Origin: Chitinophaga niabensis
GTDB taxonomy: Bacteria > Bacteroidota > Bacteroidia > Chitinophagales > Chitinophagaceae
Length of the DNA: 64,000 nt
Reading direction: 5' to 3'
NCBI RefSeq assembly: GCF_900129465.1
Contig: NZ_FSRA01000001.1
Coordinates: 2,420,482-2,484,481, forward strand
The notes beneath the pieces are model-generated. The model saw only the letters and a list, made by a program, of their open reading frames with translations. It made no database searches and had not been told where the DNA came from. The position numbers and the translations under genes are program-made. Shown here piece by piece: positions 36,363 through 45,077 of the stretch. How positions within the stretch are numbered: the first letter of the stretch is position 1; each line of letters opens with the position of its first letter.

Positions 36363-36392
36363 CAAAAAGGGCCACCTTTTTACAGGTGGCCC
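36363..36392 (-). terminator. Intrinsic terminator of the tyrosine-degradation operon
   Basis: On the minus strand GGGCCACCT pairs with AGGTGGCCC around a six-base loop and continues into TTTTTGTC. It is 33 bases past the stop at 36425. Confidence 0.92.
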
Positions 36393-36424
36393 GGCCGGGA
36401 TTGATATTTGTTGTAACCCTGAAA

Positions 36425-37555
36425 TTATAAGTTGCCTCTCAGCTCCTGTTCCCTTTCAATTGATTCGAAGAGTGCTTTGAAATTGCCTTTTCCAAAGGAT
36501 TTGGCGCCCTTCCGCTGAATGATCTCGAAGAAAACAGTAGGCCTGTCCTGCAGGGGTTTGGTAAAGATCTGCAGCAGGTAGCCTTCATCATCCCTGTCTA
36601 CCAGGATGCCCAGGTCCTGCAGTGGTTGCAGGTCTTCATCGATCTTACCTACCCTTTGCAGTAAGGTTTCATAATAAGATGAAGGAACACTCAGGAATTC
36701 TATTCCCCTTTTTTGCAGTTCGCTTACCGTATGCACGATATCATTTGTGGCAATAGCTACGTGCTGCACGCCGGGGCCGCCGTAGAAGTCCAGGTATTCT
36801 TCAATCTGTGATTTTTTCTTTCCTTCAGCAGGCTCATTGATAGGGAATTTAATACGGCCATTGCCGTTACTCATTACCTTACTCATCAATGCGGAATATT
36901 CCGTGGAGATATCTTTATCGTCAAAGGAAACGAGGTTATGAAAACCCATGGTCTTAGCATAGAAATCCACCCAGGTGTTCATTTCATTCCATCCTACATT
37001 TCCTACGCAATGGTCTACGTATTCCAGGCCCGTTGGTAAAGGCTGATAAGAACTTTGCCATGGCCTGAAACCAGGCAGGAAAGTACCCTGGTAGTTCTTA
37101 CGTTCTATGAAGAGGTGAACGGTTTCTCCGTACGTATGAATACCGCTGCGCACCACTTCTCCAAATTCATCTTTTTCTACTACGGGTTCCAGGTATGGTT
37201 TCGCGCCACGTTTAACGGTTTCCTCAAATGCAGCGCGCGCATCATCCACCCAAATGGCCAGTACTTTTACACCATCCCCGTGCTCATCCACATGACGGGA
37301 AATTTCTGTTCCCTGGCGCAGGGAAGTAGTGAGTACAAAGCGAAGTTTATTTTGCACCAGCACATAGGAAACGCGGTCTTTCACGCCGGTTTCGGGGCCT
37401 GCGTAGGCCAATGACTGAAAGCCAAAAGCTGTTTTATAGAAATGAGCTGCCTGTTTTGCATTACCTACATAAAACTCTACGTAATCGGTTCCGTTGAGCG
37501 GTAGGAAATCTTCTTGGTTTTGCGCCTGTTTAGGAGATACTACTGCAGTGTTCAT
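36425..37555 (-). CDS. hppD: 4-hydroxyphenylpyruvate dioxygenase
   Basis: Fe(II) dioxygenase that converts 4-hydroxyphenylpyruvate to homogentisate in tyrosine catabolism (376 residues, full length). Two VOC-type halves: N-terminal GTDYVEFYVGNAKQAAHFYKTAFG, and the catalytic C-terminal half with the Fe ligands His in LEYVDHCVGNV, His in GVQHVAIATNDI and Glu in VFFEIIQRKG. NGRIKFPINEPAEGKKKSQIEEYL matches the substrate-site region (quoted by parts: KFPINEPAEGKKKSQIEEYL). Last gene of an operon with homogentisate 1,2-dioxygenase and an aldo/keto reductase. Confidence 0.97.
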   Translation of the reverse strand: MNTAVVSPKQAQNQEDFLPLNGTDYVEFYVGNAKQAAHFYKTAFGFQSLAYAGPETGVKDRVSYVLVQNKLRFVLTTSLRQGTEISRHVDEHGDGVKVLAIWVDDARAAFEETVKRGAKPYLEPVVEKDEFGEVVRSGIHTYGETVHLFIERKNYQGTFLPGFRPWQSSYQPLPTGLEYVDHCVGNVGWNEMNTWVDFYAKTMGFHNLVSFDDKDISTEYSALMSKVMSNGNGRIKFPINEPAEGKKKSQIEEYLDFYGGPGVQHVAIATNDIVHTVSELQKRGIEFLSVPSSYYETLLQRVGKIDEDLQPLQDLGILVDRDDEGYLLQIFTKPLQDRPTVFFEIIQRKGAKSFGKGNFKALFESIEREQELRGNL

Positions 37556-37586
37556 AATAAAAAGGATTGTTTTGGTGTTGATGTAT

Positions 37587-38579
37587 TTATACTAAGGTTA
37601 AAGCATGTAAGTGCTTGTTGATAAAATCTATTTCTTCCGGTGCCAGTTTAATATCGATCGCCTTTGCATTCTGAACGGCCTGGCCTGCATCCCTTGCACC
37701 TACCAGCGCAACGGTGATGCCGGGGCGCTCAATCGTCCAGCGGATCACTAACTGGGCCAGCGTGGCATTCTTTGTTTCTGCCAGCGGTTTGATCAATCCC
37801 AGGAATGCATTGATCCGTGCAATGTTATCCGGCTGATAGAATTTAGTGCCGGGGCGGTGATCTCCTTCTCCAAACTGGTGACCAGGTTTGATCTTACCGG
37901 TTAAGATCCCGCGCTGCAGCGGGCTGTAAGCGAGTATGCCTTTTTTATTTTCGATGCAATAGGGCACCAGTTCCTTTTCTATAGTACGCTCTACCATACT
38001 GAAAGGCACCTGGTTGGAAGCGAGGGAAAGCACGCTTTCTGCCCGTTCCATCTGCGCAGCATTGTAGTTGCATACACCGGCAGCACGGATCTTTCCCTGC
38101 TCCTGCAAGCGTAATACCGCTTCAAAGGTTTCTTCAATAGGTGTTGTTTCATCTGCCCAGTGGATCTGGTACAGATCAATATAGTCCGTGCGAAGGCGGC
38201 GGAGACTGTCCTCACATTCTTTGATCACATGCTCTTTGCCGGCATACTTATAGATATCAATGTCCTTATTGCTGTTATCCTTACTCTTAAAGTAGAACTG
38301 CCCCTTGCTGCCTTCCCATGTAAGCCCGAATTTGGTCAGGACCTGTACCTTATCCCTGGCGATGCCTTCCAGCGCTTCTCCCACAATCTCTTCACTGGTA
38401 CCCATGCCGTAGATGGGAGCGGTATCAATAGAAGTTACGCCCTGGTCGATGGAAGCCCTGATGGCTTCCCTGGCGTCTTTGCGCTCTGTGCCGCCCCACA
38501 TCCATCCTCCAATGGCCCATGCGCCAAAAGTGATGGCGGAAACCTGGAGATCGCTTTGCCCGAGTTGTCTGTATTCCAT
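37587..38579 (-). CDS. Aldo/keto reductase
   Basis: NAD(P)H-dependent oxidoreductase of the aldo/keto reductase superfamily (330 residues, TIM barrel). Catalytic residues can be located: Asp and Tyr in IDTAPIYGMGTSEEIVGEAL, Lys in VQVLTKFGL and His in LYQIHWADE; the cofactor end has ALVGARDAGQAVQNA. It lies between homogentisate dioxygenase (16 bases) and 4-hydroxyphenylpyruvate dioxygenase (31 bases), so it is in the tyrosine operon, but it is not a standard enzyme of that pathway. The substrate is unknown; reduction of an aromatic keto or aldehyde intermediate is a guess from context. Confidence 0.93.
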   Translation of the reverse strand: MEYRQLGQSDLQVSAITFGAWAIGGWMWGGTERKDAREAIRASIDQGVTSIDTAPIYGMGTSEEIVGEALEGIARDKVQVLTKFGLTWEGSKGQFYFKSKDNSNKDIDIYKYAGKEHVIKECEDSLRRLRTDYIDLYQIHWADETTPIEETFEAVLRLQEQGKIRAAGVCNYNAAQMERAESVLSLASNQVPFSMVERTIEKELVPYCIENKKGILAYSPLQRGILTGKIKPGHQFGEGDHRPGTKFYQPDNIARINAFLGLIKPLAETKNATLAQLVIRWTIERPGITVALVGARDAGQAVQNAKAIDIKLAPEEIDFINKHLHALTLV

Positions 38580-38595
38580 GCTTAGATTTTTTATT

Positions 38596-39753
38596 TTATT
38601 CTGCCCAGCTCATTACGTATTGCTGGTCTTCAATGTCGAGTGCTTCTCTGGTGATCTGTAAAGGATGAAAAGTATCTACCATCACCGCCAGTTCTTTTGT
38701 TTCTTTTGCACCTATGCTTTTTTCCACCGCGCCCGGATGCGGACCATGCGGGATACCTGCCGGATGCAGGGTGATCATACCGCGGGTAACATGTTTACGG
38801 CTCATGAAATCACCATCTACATAATACAGTACTTCATCACTGTCTATATTACTGTGATTATAAGGGGCCGGAACAGCCAGCGGATGATAATCAAATAAAC
38901 GCGGGCAGAAGGAGCATACCACAAAGTTGTTCCCCTCAAAGGTCTGATGCACCGGCGGCGGCTGATGCACGCGGCCTGTGATCGGCTCAAAATCGTGAAT
39001 GGAAAAGGCATAAGGGTATTCACATCCATCCCATCCTACCACATCAAAAGGATGATGCCCGTAATGGATAGGATACATGATGCCTTTCTTTTTAATGAGG
39101 ATGGTGAAATCCCCTGCCTGGTCTACTGTTTCCAGGTGTTGCGGCTGGCGGATATCCCGTTCGCAGAAAGGTGCGTTTTCCAGCAGCTGCCCGTAGTGGC
39201 TGAGGTAACGTTTGGGAAAACGGATGGGGCTGAAAGATTCCACAATGAACAAACGGTTATCTGTATTGAAGAATTCCAGCTGATAGATAGTACCGCGTGG
39301 GATCACGAGATAATCGCCATATCCGAATTCCAGCATGCCGTATTGGGAATGCAGGATGCCGCTGCCTTCATGAACGAACAGCAGTTCATCTGCATCTGCA
39401 TTTTTATAAAAGTAATCTTTGGTGCTGTGCTGTGGCGCAGCGAGTGAAATATGTACATCATTATTCACCAGTACCGGCTTGCGGCTTTTCAGGTAATCGC
39501 TTTCCGGTTTTATGGAAAAGCCCTGGAAGCTGCGGTGTTTCAGCATTTTCTCTTCCGCTACATGCGGCATCACACTGTAAGGTTCATCTACCTTCACGAT
39601 CTCCGTAGGCGGGTGGCAGTGATACAACAGGGAATAATGGGAAGAAAAGCCTTCCGTGGAAAAGAGCTGCTCGGAATACAATTTACCATCCGGTTTACGG
39701 AACTGCGTATGCCGCTTATGCGGGATCTGCCCAAGCTTGTGGTACTGTGGCAT
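38596..39753 (-). CDS. hmgA: Homogentisate 1,2-dioxygenase
   Basis: Ring-cleaving Fe(II) dioxygenase giving maleylacetoacetate from homogentisate. About 385 residues from MPQYHKLGQIP at 39753; an in-frame ATG at 39804 would add 17 atypical residues. Iron-site features near the C-terminus: YNHSNIDSDEVLYYVDG (His and Glu ligands) and HPAGIPHGPHPG (His ligand). Cupin-like beta structure with FVHEGSGILHSQYGMLEFGYGDYLVIPRG (parts). The protein is shorter than the about 440-residue human-type enzyme, in line with the compact bacterial form. It is first gene of the operon; the later steps (fumarylacetoacetase, maleylacetoacetate isomerase) are not in this window. Confidence 0.95.
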   Translation of the reverse strand: MPQYHKLGQIPHKRHTQFRKPDGKLYSEQLFSTEGFSSHYSLLYHCHPPTEIVKVDEPYSVMPHVAEEKMLKHRSFQGFSIKPESDYLKSRKPVLVNNDVHISLAAPQHSTKDYFYKNADADELLFVHEGSGILHSQYGMLEFGYGDYLVIPRGTIYQLEFFNTDNRLFIVESFSPIRFPKRYLSHYGQLLENAPFCERDIRQPQHLETVDQAGDFTILIKKKGIMYPIHYGHHPFDVVGWDGCEYPYAFSIHDFEPITGRVHQPPPVHQTFEGNNFVVCSFCPRLFDYHPLAVPAPYNHSNIDSDEVLYYVDGDFMSRKHVTRGMITLHPAGIPHGPHPGAVEKSIGAKETKELAVMVDTFHPLQITREALDIEDQQYVMSWAE

Positions 39754-40130
39754 AATGGGTTTAATTAGCGTATTAATAATAAAGCCGGAACATCGGCAAT
39801 ACATTAATAACAGATTGAATTAAAAAAAGATGGAAAACAGAGAAGATTATAAGGACGAATCCATGGCCAGAGTAGCCATGAGGCAGCAGTAATTGCTTTG
39901 TGTACTATATGACAGCATTGAATGCATGAGGCCTTAAAATTACAGTTATTTTTTATAAAACAAGGAAAAGTTTTAAATGGGATGAGCGCCTTGCTTAAAG
40001 GTGAATTTGTCACAATATTGTCTGAATATACTTACATTCTTATCAGTGCAATTCCTGTAAAACGCTCTATCATAGCGTAAAAAGGGAGGAATCCATCTTT
40101 TTTAGATATTTTCTAAATCTGAAATAACCA
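39754..40130. other. Gene-free divergent region between hmgA and the thr operon
   Basis: No gene is supported here. It holds the inverted repeat CATGGC / GCCATG (39862-39867 and 39875-39880, seven-base loop) about 110 bases upstream of hmgA, a short minus-strand ATG-initiated frame of ten codons across it (MATLAMDSSL), and the palindrome ACAATATTGT at 40012-40021. ACGCT / AGCGT (about 40060-40080) is another small hairpin. No convincing minus-strand promoter match was found for hmgA. Confidence 0.5.
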
Positions 40131-40162
40131 TTTGCATTTTCGGTTTAAATGCCACACCTTTG
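40131..40162 (+). promoter_or_regulatory. thrA: Promoter of the threonine operon
   Basis: TTTG at 40131-40134, 20 bases, then CACCTTTG at 40155-40162, matching the Bacteroidota consensus TTTG / TAnnTTTG with one mismatch and normal spacing. Transcription would begin near 40168, about 20 bases before the leader ORF and 200 bases before thrA. Confidence 0.65.
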
Positions 40163-40186
40163 TAATGTAAAAGTCATAAAATAATA

Positions 40187-40282
40187 GTGTATTTATTCTC
40201 CTCACATATTATCCGTATCGCGCCACTCTCTTCGAGCGTGTACGGCACTATTATTACAACAACCACCACCACAACCCCATAG
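40187..40282 (+). CDS. Threonine operon leader peptide (31 codons, seven consecutive Thr codons)
   Basis: A GTG-initiated frame reading V/M-YLFSSHIIRIAPLSSSVYG then TIITTTTTTTP and a TAG stop at 40280-40282. It contains seven successive Thr codons (ACA ACA ACC ACC ACC ACA ACC, 40256-40276) just after two Ile codons and one more Thr. It lies between the operon promoter and thrA. Thr- and Ile-rich leader peptides are the classic mark of ribosome-mediated attenuation of thr operons (E. coli thrL). It is too short for ordinary gene callers. The start codon is uncertain because no in-frame ATG exists; the frame opens after a TAA at 40163-40165. Confidence 0.75.
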   Translation: MYLFSSHIIRIAPLSSSVYGTIITTTTTTTP

Positions 40283-40288
40283 GGGGTT
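40273..40288 (+). promoter_or_regulatory. Candidate attenuator hairpin after the Thr codons
   Basis: AACCCC (40273-40278) pairs with GGGGTT (40283-40288), with the leader stop codon in the loop, followed by AATTATTACATAT. The stem is only six pairs and the U tract is poor. A further weak hairpin (GGCA-GGGA-TGCC, 40331-40342) precedes the U-rich stretch before thrA, and GTGTAC (40238-40243) can pair with GTACAC (40322-40327). The true terminator/antiterminator pair was not resolved by eye. Confidence 0.4.
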
Positions 40289-40369
40289 AATTATTACATA
40301 TCGTCCATCGACCAGTTAATGGTACACCCAGGCAGGGATGCCCTATTTCTATTCATCAATATACTTTTC

Positions 40370-42811
40370 ATGCAAGTTTTAAAATTCGGAGGTACTTCCG
40401 TAGGAAGCACCCAGGCAATAGAGCAGGTTTGCAGCATTGTAGCTGCGTATAAGCGTAAGGGTAATATGGCGATTGTTGTTTCAGCGATGAGCGGTATAAC
40501 GGATAAGCTAATTCAATGTGGTCAGCTGGCCGGTCAGGGGCAGGAACAATACAAGGTCCTCCTGCAGGAAATTGAAGCCAAACACCTGGATACCATCCGT
40601 GGCTTATTCCCCATCACGGTACAAAGCGGGCTGCTCAGCCAGGTGAAGAAACAGCTTAATCAACTGGAATCTTTATGTGACGGTATCTTCCAGGTAGAAG
40701 AACTCAGCAAACGTTCTTTGGACAAGATCATGAGCTTTGGAGAACTCCTCTCCTCCTGGCTCGTAGCAGAAAAGCTCAAACATTCAGGGCTCTCTGCCAC
40801 CTGGAAAGACAGTCGTGAGCTAATTGCCACAGATGCACAGTTCGGGCATGCGCTCGTTGATTTTGATATCACCGATCACCAGATCACCAGCTATTTCCAG
40901 CATCAGCAATCCGAATACGTGGTATTGCCGGGATTCATTTCCGCTACTATCGATAAAGAAACCACTACCCTTGGCCGTGGCGGCTCTGACTATACCGCTG
41001 CTATTGTAGCAGCGGCCATGGATGCCAATGTACTGGAAATATGGACGGATGTAAGCGGGATGATGACCGCCGATCCACGTCTCGTGCCGCAAGCCATTGC
41101 CATTCCCCGCATCTCTTATGAAGAAGCAATGGAACTTTCCCACTTCGGCGCCAAAGTGATCTACCCGCCCACCATTCAACCGGTAATGAACCGCCGTATC
41201 CCTATCTGGATAAAAAACACTTTTGCCCCGGATGATTATGGTACACTGATACAGGATAACGGAGAAAAAGCTTTCCCTGTAACCGGTATCTCCGGCATCC
41301 AGAAGATTGCCTTGCTCACCCTCGAAGGCAGCGGCATGGTAGGTATTCCCGGATTCTCCAAAAGGCTCTTCGATGCCTTGTTAAGAGAAAAGGTGAATGT
41401 GATCCTGATCACCCAGAGTTCGTCGGAACACTCCATTACTGTAGGCATACACGAAAGTGATATGCTCAAAGCAAAGGCAGTGGTAGACAGTGAATTTGCA
41501 CAGGAGATCCACGACAAACGCATAGAACCGCTGATCGTGGAAAAGGACCTTTGCATTGTAGCCGTGGTAGGTGATAATATGAAGAACCACCATGGTATGA
41601 GTGGAAAATTCTTCGGGGCACTGGGCCGTAACGCTATTAATGTGCGGGCCATTGCACAAGGTTCTACCGAAAAGAACATCTCCGCTGTGATCAATAAGAG
41701 TGATGTAAGGAAAGCATTGAACGTGATGCACGAAGCCTTTTTTGAATCAGAGGCCAAACAGCTGAACGTTTTTGTGGCAGGCACAGGCAATGTAGGCGGC
41801 AAACTATTAGAGCAATTGCAATTACAGCAGCAATACCTCCTGGATGAGCTTGGCCTGCAGGTAAGGATCATCGCCATTTCCAACAGCCGGAAAATGCGCT
41901 TCTCCGAAAGCGGGCTCAACCTGCAGCACTGGAAAGAAGAACTGGCAGCCGGCGACAGTATGGACCTCGCCCGGTTTGCACAAAAGGTACAGGCCATGAA
42001 CCTGCGGAACAGTGTTTTTGTGGATAATACGGCCAGCGATGAAGTAGCAGGCCTGTACGCAACCTTCCTCCAGCACGGTATCTCTGTTGTAACCTGCAAC
42101 AAGATAGCCTGCTCTGCCGACTATGCTAATTACAAAAAGCTGAAAGACCTTGCCCGCAAGTTCAATGCGTCCTTCCTGTTCGAAACAAATGTGGGAGCCG
42201 GCTTACCGGTGATCAATACCCTGAACGACATGGTGCGCAGCGGGGACAAGATACAAACCATCCAGGCAGTGCTCAGCGGAAGCCTGAACTTCATCTTCAA
42301 TCATTTTGTGAATGGCGCCAACTTCCGTGAGGTAGTAAAAGCCGCACAGGATGAAGGATACACAGAACCGGACCCGCGGATAGACCTGAGTGGTAAAGAT
42401 GTGATGCGCAAGATCCTGATCCTGGCCAGGGAAAGCGGCGCTATATTGGAAATGGAAGACATCAGAAATAATTCCTTCCTGCCGGATGATTGCCTGAATG
42501 CCAAAGACGTTCCTGCATTCTACGAACAACTGGATGTACACGCGGCTCATTTTCAGCAGCTCTTACAGGCAGCAGCAGGCAAAGGAGAACGTTTAAAGTT
42601 CGTGGCGCAGTACGATAACGGGCTTGCCTCTGTAGGCCTGCAATCCATCGGCCCTGCACATCCTTTATATCACCTGGAAGGGAAGGACAATATTGTACTG
42701 TTCACTACCAACCGTTATTCCGCACAACCGCTGATCGTGAAAGGCGCCGGCGCAGGTGCAGATGTAACTGCCTCCGGCATATTTGCAGATATCATCAGAA
42801 CCGTTAGATAA
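40370..42811 (+). CDS. thrA: Bifunctional aspartokinase / homoserine dehydrogenase
   Basis: Catalyses the first and third steps of threonine/methionine synthesis: aspartate phosphorylation and reduction of aspartate semialdehyde to homoserine. About 813 residues from MQVLKFGGTSVGS at 40370; an ATG at 40319 would add 17 residues and was rejected because the kinase signature normally starts at the N-terminus. Aspartokinase about 1-290 (KFGGTSVG, TTLGRGGSDYTAA), two ACT regulatory domains about 300-460 (ALLTLEGSGMVGIPGFSKRL and CIVAVVGDNMKNHHGMSGKF), and homoserine dehydrogenase about 465-813 (NVFVAGTGNVGGKLL, DNTASDE, VGAGLPVINTLNDMVRSGD). The fusion and gene order match the E. coli thr operon. 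Thr leader upstream. Confidence 0.97.
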   Translation: MQVLKFGGTSVGSTQAIEQVCSIVAAYKRKGNMAIVVSAMSGITDKLIQCGQLAGQGQEQYKVLLQEIEAKHLDTIRGLFPITVQSGLLSQVKKQLNQLESLCDGIFQVEELSKRSLDKIMSFGELLSSWLVAEKLKHSGLSATWKDSRELIATDAQFGHALVDFDITDHQITSYFQHQQSEYVVLPGFISATIDKETTTLGRGGSDYTAAIVAAAMDANVLEIWTDVSGMMTADPRLVPQAIAIPRISYEEAMELSHFGAKVIYPPTIQPVMNRRIPIWIKNTFAPDDYGTLIQDNGEKAFPVTGISGIQKIALLTLEGSGMVGIPGFSKRLFDALLREKVNVILITQSSSEHSITVGIHESDMLKAKAVVDSEFAQEIHDKRIEPLIVEKDLCIVAVVGDNMKNHHGMSGKFFGALGRNAINVRAIAQGSTEKNISAVINKSDVRKALNVMHEAFFESEAKQLNVFVAGTGNVGGKLLEQLQLQQQYLLDELGLQVRIIAISNSRKMRFSESGLNLQHWKEELAAGDSMDLARFAQKVQAMNLRNSVFVDNTASDEVAGLYATFLQHGISVVTCNKIACSADYANYKKLKDLARKFNASFLFETNVGAGLPVINTLNDMVRSGDKIQTIQAVLSGSLNFIFNHFVNGANFREVVKAAQDEGYTEPDPRIDLSGKDVMRKILILARESGAILEMEDIRNNSFLPDDCLNAKDVPAFYEQLDVHAAHFQQLLQAAAGKGERLKFVAQYDNGLASVGLQSIGPAHPLYHLEGKDNIVLFTTNRYSAQPLIVKGAGAGADVTASGIFADIIRTVR

Positions 42812-42817
42812 ATATTT

Positions 42818-43756
42818 ATGAACAAGCAAAATTTACAATCCGTTAAGGTATTTTCTCCGGCCACTGTAGCCAACGTGGCCTGCGGTTTTGATGTAATAGG
42901 TCTCGCACTGGATGCCCCGGGGGATGAAATGGAACTGCGGATCAGCCATACGCCCGGTGTAAAGATCACTGCTATTGAAGGCGCCAAACTTCCGCTGGAA
43001 GCAGCGCAGAACGTAGCCGGCGTAGCTTTGATGGCTATGTTGCAGGAATATGGCCAGCCAGACCTGGGCATTGAAGTAAGCATCAAAAAGAACATACAAC
43101 CCGGCAGCGGCATAGGTTCCAGCGCAGCCAGCGCTGCAGGTGCCGTGGTTGGTGCCAATAAATTACTGAACGATCATTTCTCTCCGGAAGCCCTGGTGCG
43201 CTTTGCCATGGAAGGTGAACGGCTGGCCTCAGGCACCCCGCATGCGGATAACGTGGCACCCGCCATCATCGGTGGCTTTACACTGGTGAGGAGTTACCAG
43301 CCCCTGGACATCGTGCGCCTGCATACGCCGGATGATCTGTGGGTTACCGTTATCCATCCGCAGATAGAAGTGAAAACTTCAGATGCACGGGAGATCCTAA
43401 AACAAAAGGTGCTACTAAAGGATGCGATCCGTCAATGGGGTAATGTTGGCGCTTTAGTGGCCGGCCTTTACCAGGAAGACTATAACCTGATCAGCCGCTC
43501 ACTGGAAGACGTGATCGTTGAGCCGATCCGCTCTATCCTCATCCCTGCATTCCATGATCTGAAGATACGTTGTAAAGAAGCCGGCGCATTAGGTGGTGGT
43601 ATTTCCGGCAGCGGCCCTTCTGTGTTTATGCTGAGCAAAGGAGAAAGTAATGCCCGCTCCGTAGCGGATATGATGGAAAAGATCTACGCCCCGCTGGGTG
43701 TGGATTACAAAATTTATGTTTCCCGGATCAGCACTTCCGGCGTAAGAGTAATTTAA
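42818..43756 (+). CDS. thrB: Homoserine kinase
   Basis: GHMP-family kinase that phosphorylates homoserine (312 residues). ATP loop IQPGSGIGSSAASAAGAVVGA; N-terminal VFSPATVANVACGFDVIGLAL; C-terminal GALGGGISGSGPSVFML motif. Cytosolic. Starts 6 bases after thrA and ends 6 bases before thrC. Confidence 0.97.
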   Translation: MNKQNLQSVKVFSPATVANVACGFDVIGLALDAPGDEMELRISHTPGVKITAIEGAKLPLEAAQNVAGVALMAMLQEYGQPDLGIEVSIKKNIQPGSGIGSSAASAAGAVVGANKLLNDHFSPEALVRFAMEGERLASGTPHADNVAPAIIGGFTLVRSYQPLDIVRLHTPDDLWVTVIHPQIEVKTSDAREILKQKVLLKDAIRQWGNVGALVAGLYQEDYNLISRSLEDVIVEPIRSILIPAFHDLKIRCKEAGALGGGISGSGPSVFMLSKGESNARSVADMMEKIYAPLGVDYKIYVSRISTSGVRVI

Positions 43757-43762
43757 AATATT

Positions 43763-45058
43763 ATGCAGTACTATAGCTTACAGAATCACCAGCACCGTGT
43801 TTCATTCCGGGAAGCGGTTATACAGGGACTTGCTCCTGATAAAGGATTGTATTTCCCTGCAGAGATCCCCAAACTGGAAAAAGATTTCATAGAGCGGCTG
43901 GAAGAATACGATCCGCTCTATATTGCACGTAAGGTGATCCAGCCTTTTGTGGGCGGGGATATCCCTGATAATTATTTAAAACAGATCATCCGCGATACCG
44001 TTACTTTCCCCTTCCCTTTAAGGGAAGTAGAAGAAAACGTGTATGCACTGGAGTTATTCCACGGCCCTACACTGGCCTTCAAAGATGTGGGTGCTAAGTT
44101 CATGGCAGGCTGCCTGGGTTATTTCCGCCGCGGAGACGATAAACCCGTCACTGTATTGGTAGCTACTTCCGGAGATACCGGGGGGGCTGTGGCTAACGGA
44201 TTCTACAACGTTCCCGGTGTTCAGGTGGTGATCCTCTACCCTTCCGGCAAAGTGAGTGAATTGCAGGAAAAACAACTCACCACACTCGGCGGCAATATCA
44301 GTGCTTTAGAGATCAAAGGCTCCTTTGATGACTGCCAGCGGATGGTGAAAACTGCTTTCCTGGACCAGGAACTGCAGGCACACCGGCAGCTGACTTCCGC
44401 TAACTCCATCAATGTAGCCCGCTGGCTTCCGCAGATGTTCTATTACTTTATGGCTTACCGTAAAGTGAAACAATGGCGCAAAGATGCCGTTGTATCTGTT
44501 CCCAGCGGAAACTTCGGCAATATATGCGCGGGTATGATGGCTGCGGCAATGGGATTGCCCATCCTTCACTTCATTGCATCCACCAATGTAAACGATACGG
44601 TTCCCCGCTATCTCAAAAATGGCACCTACGAGCCACTGGCACCTGTTCCTACTATCTCCAACGCAATGGATGTAACAGACCCCAGTAATTTTGTACGCAT
44701 CCTGCAATTATTTGCGCAGAACGAAAGAGGCCTGAAAGCCAGCCTTACTGCCTACCGTTTCACAGATGAAGAAACAGTGGCGGCGATGGAAGAAGTATGC
44801 AGCAAACACCAATACCTCATGGACCCTCACGGGGCAGTAGGATACCTGGGATTGAAAAAGTATATGCAGTCGCATCCCGGCCATACCGGCATCTTCCTGG
44901 AAACAGCCCATCCGGTAAAATTTGCGAACACAATGCCGGAAGATCTGCAAAAAGAAATAGACACGCCTGAGCGCGTTATGCAGCTCTTCGATAAACAGAA
45001 AGTATCCGTAAAAATGGACGCGGACTATGAGCAGATGAAGGCATGGTTAATGCAATAA
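43763..45058 (+). CDS. thrC: Threonine synthase
   Basis: PLP enzyme converting O-phosphohomoserine to threonine (431 residues). PLP-lysine motif FHGPTLAFKDVGAKFM near residue 105; phosphate-binding loop VATSGDTGGAVANGFYN; SANSINVARWLPQMFYYF; VPSGNFGNICAGMMA. Third structural gene of the thr operon; also its only biosynthetic end point for threonine in this window. Confidence 0.97.
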   Translation: MQYYSLQNHQHRVSFREAVIQGLAPDKGLYFPAEIPKLEKDFIERLEEYDPLYIARKVIQPFVGGDIPDNYLKQIIRDTVTFPFPLREVEENVYALELFHGPTLAFKDVGAKFMAGCLGYFRRGDDKPVTVLVATSGDTGGAVANGFYNVPGVQVVILYPSGKVSELQEKQLTTLGGNISALEIKGSFDDCQRMVKTAFLDQELQAHRQLTSANSINVARWLPQMFYYFMAYRKVKQWRKDAVVSVPSGNFGNICAGMMAAAMGLPILHFIASTNVNDTVPRYLKNGTYEPLAPVPTISNAMDVTDPSNFVRILQLFAQNERGLKASLTAYRFTDEETVAAMEEVCSKHQYLMDPHGAVGYLGLKKYMQSHPGHTGIFLETAHPVKFANTMPEDLQKEIDTPERVMQLFDKQKVSVKMDADYEQMKAWLMQ

Positions 45059-45077
45059 AATCGCTTATGTTTGAACC

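Noticed and set aside
39804..40013. A 69-codon minus-strand frame upstream of hmgA
   Set aside because: Rich in Cys/Trp/Phe with no domain, overlaps the hairpin region and the hmgA 5' UTR; looks like random open frame in A/T-rich DNA.
41236..42102. 288-codon minus-strand frame opposite thrA
   Set aside because: Ser/Cys/Pro-rich antisense of the aspartokinase / homoserine dehydrogenase fusion, which is unambiguous.
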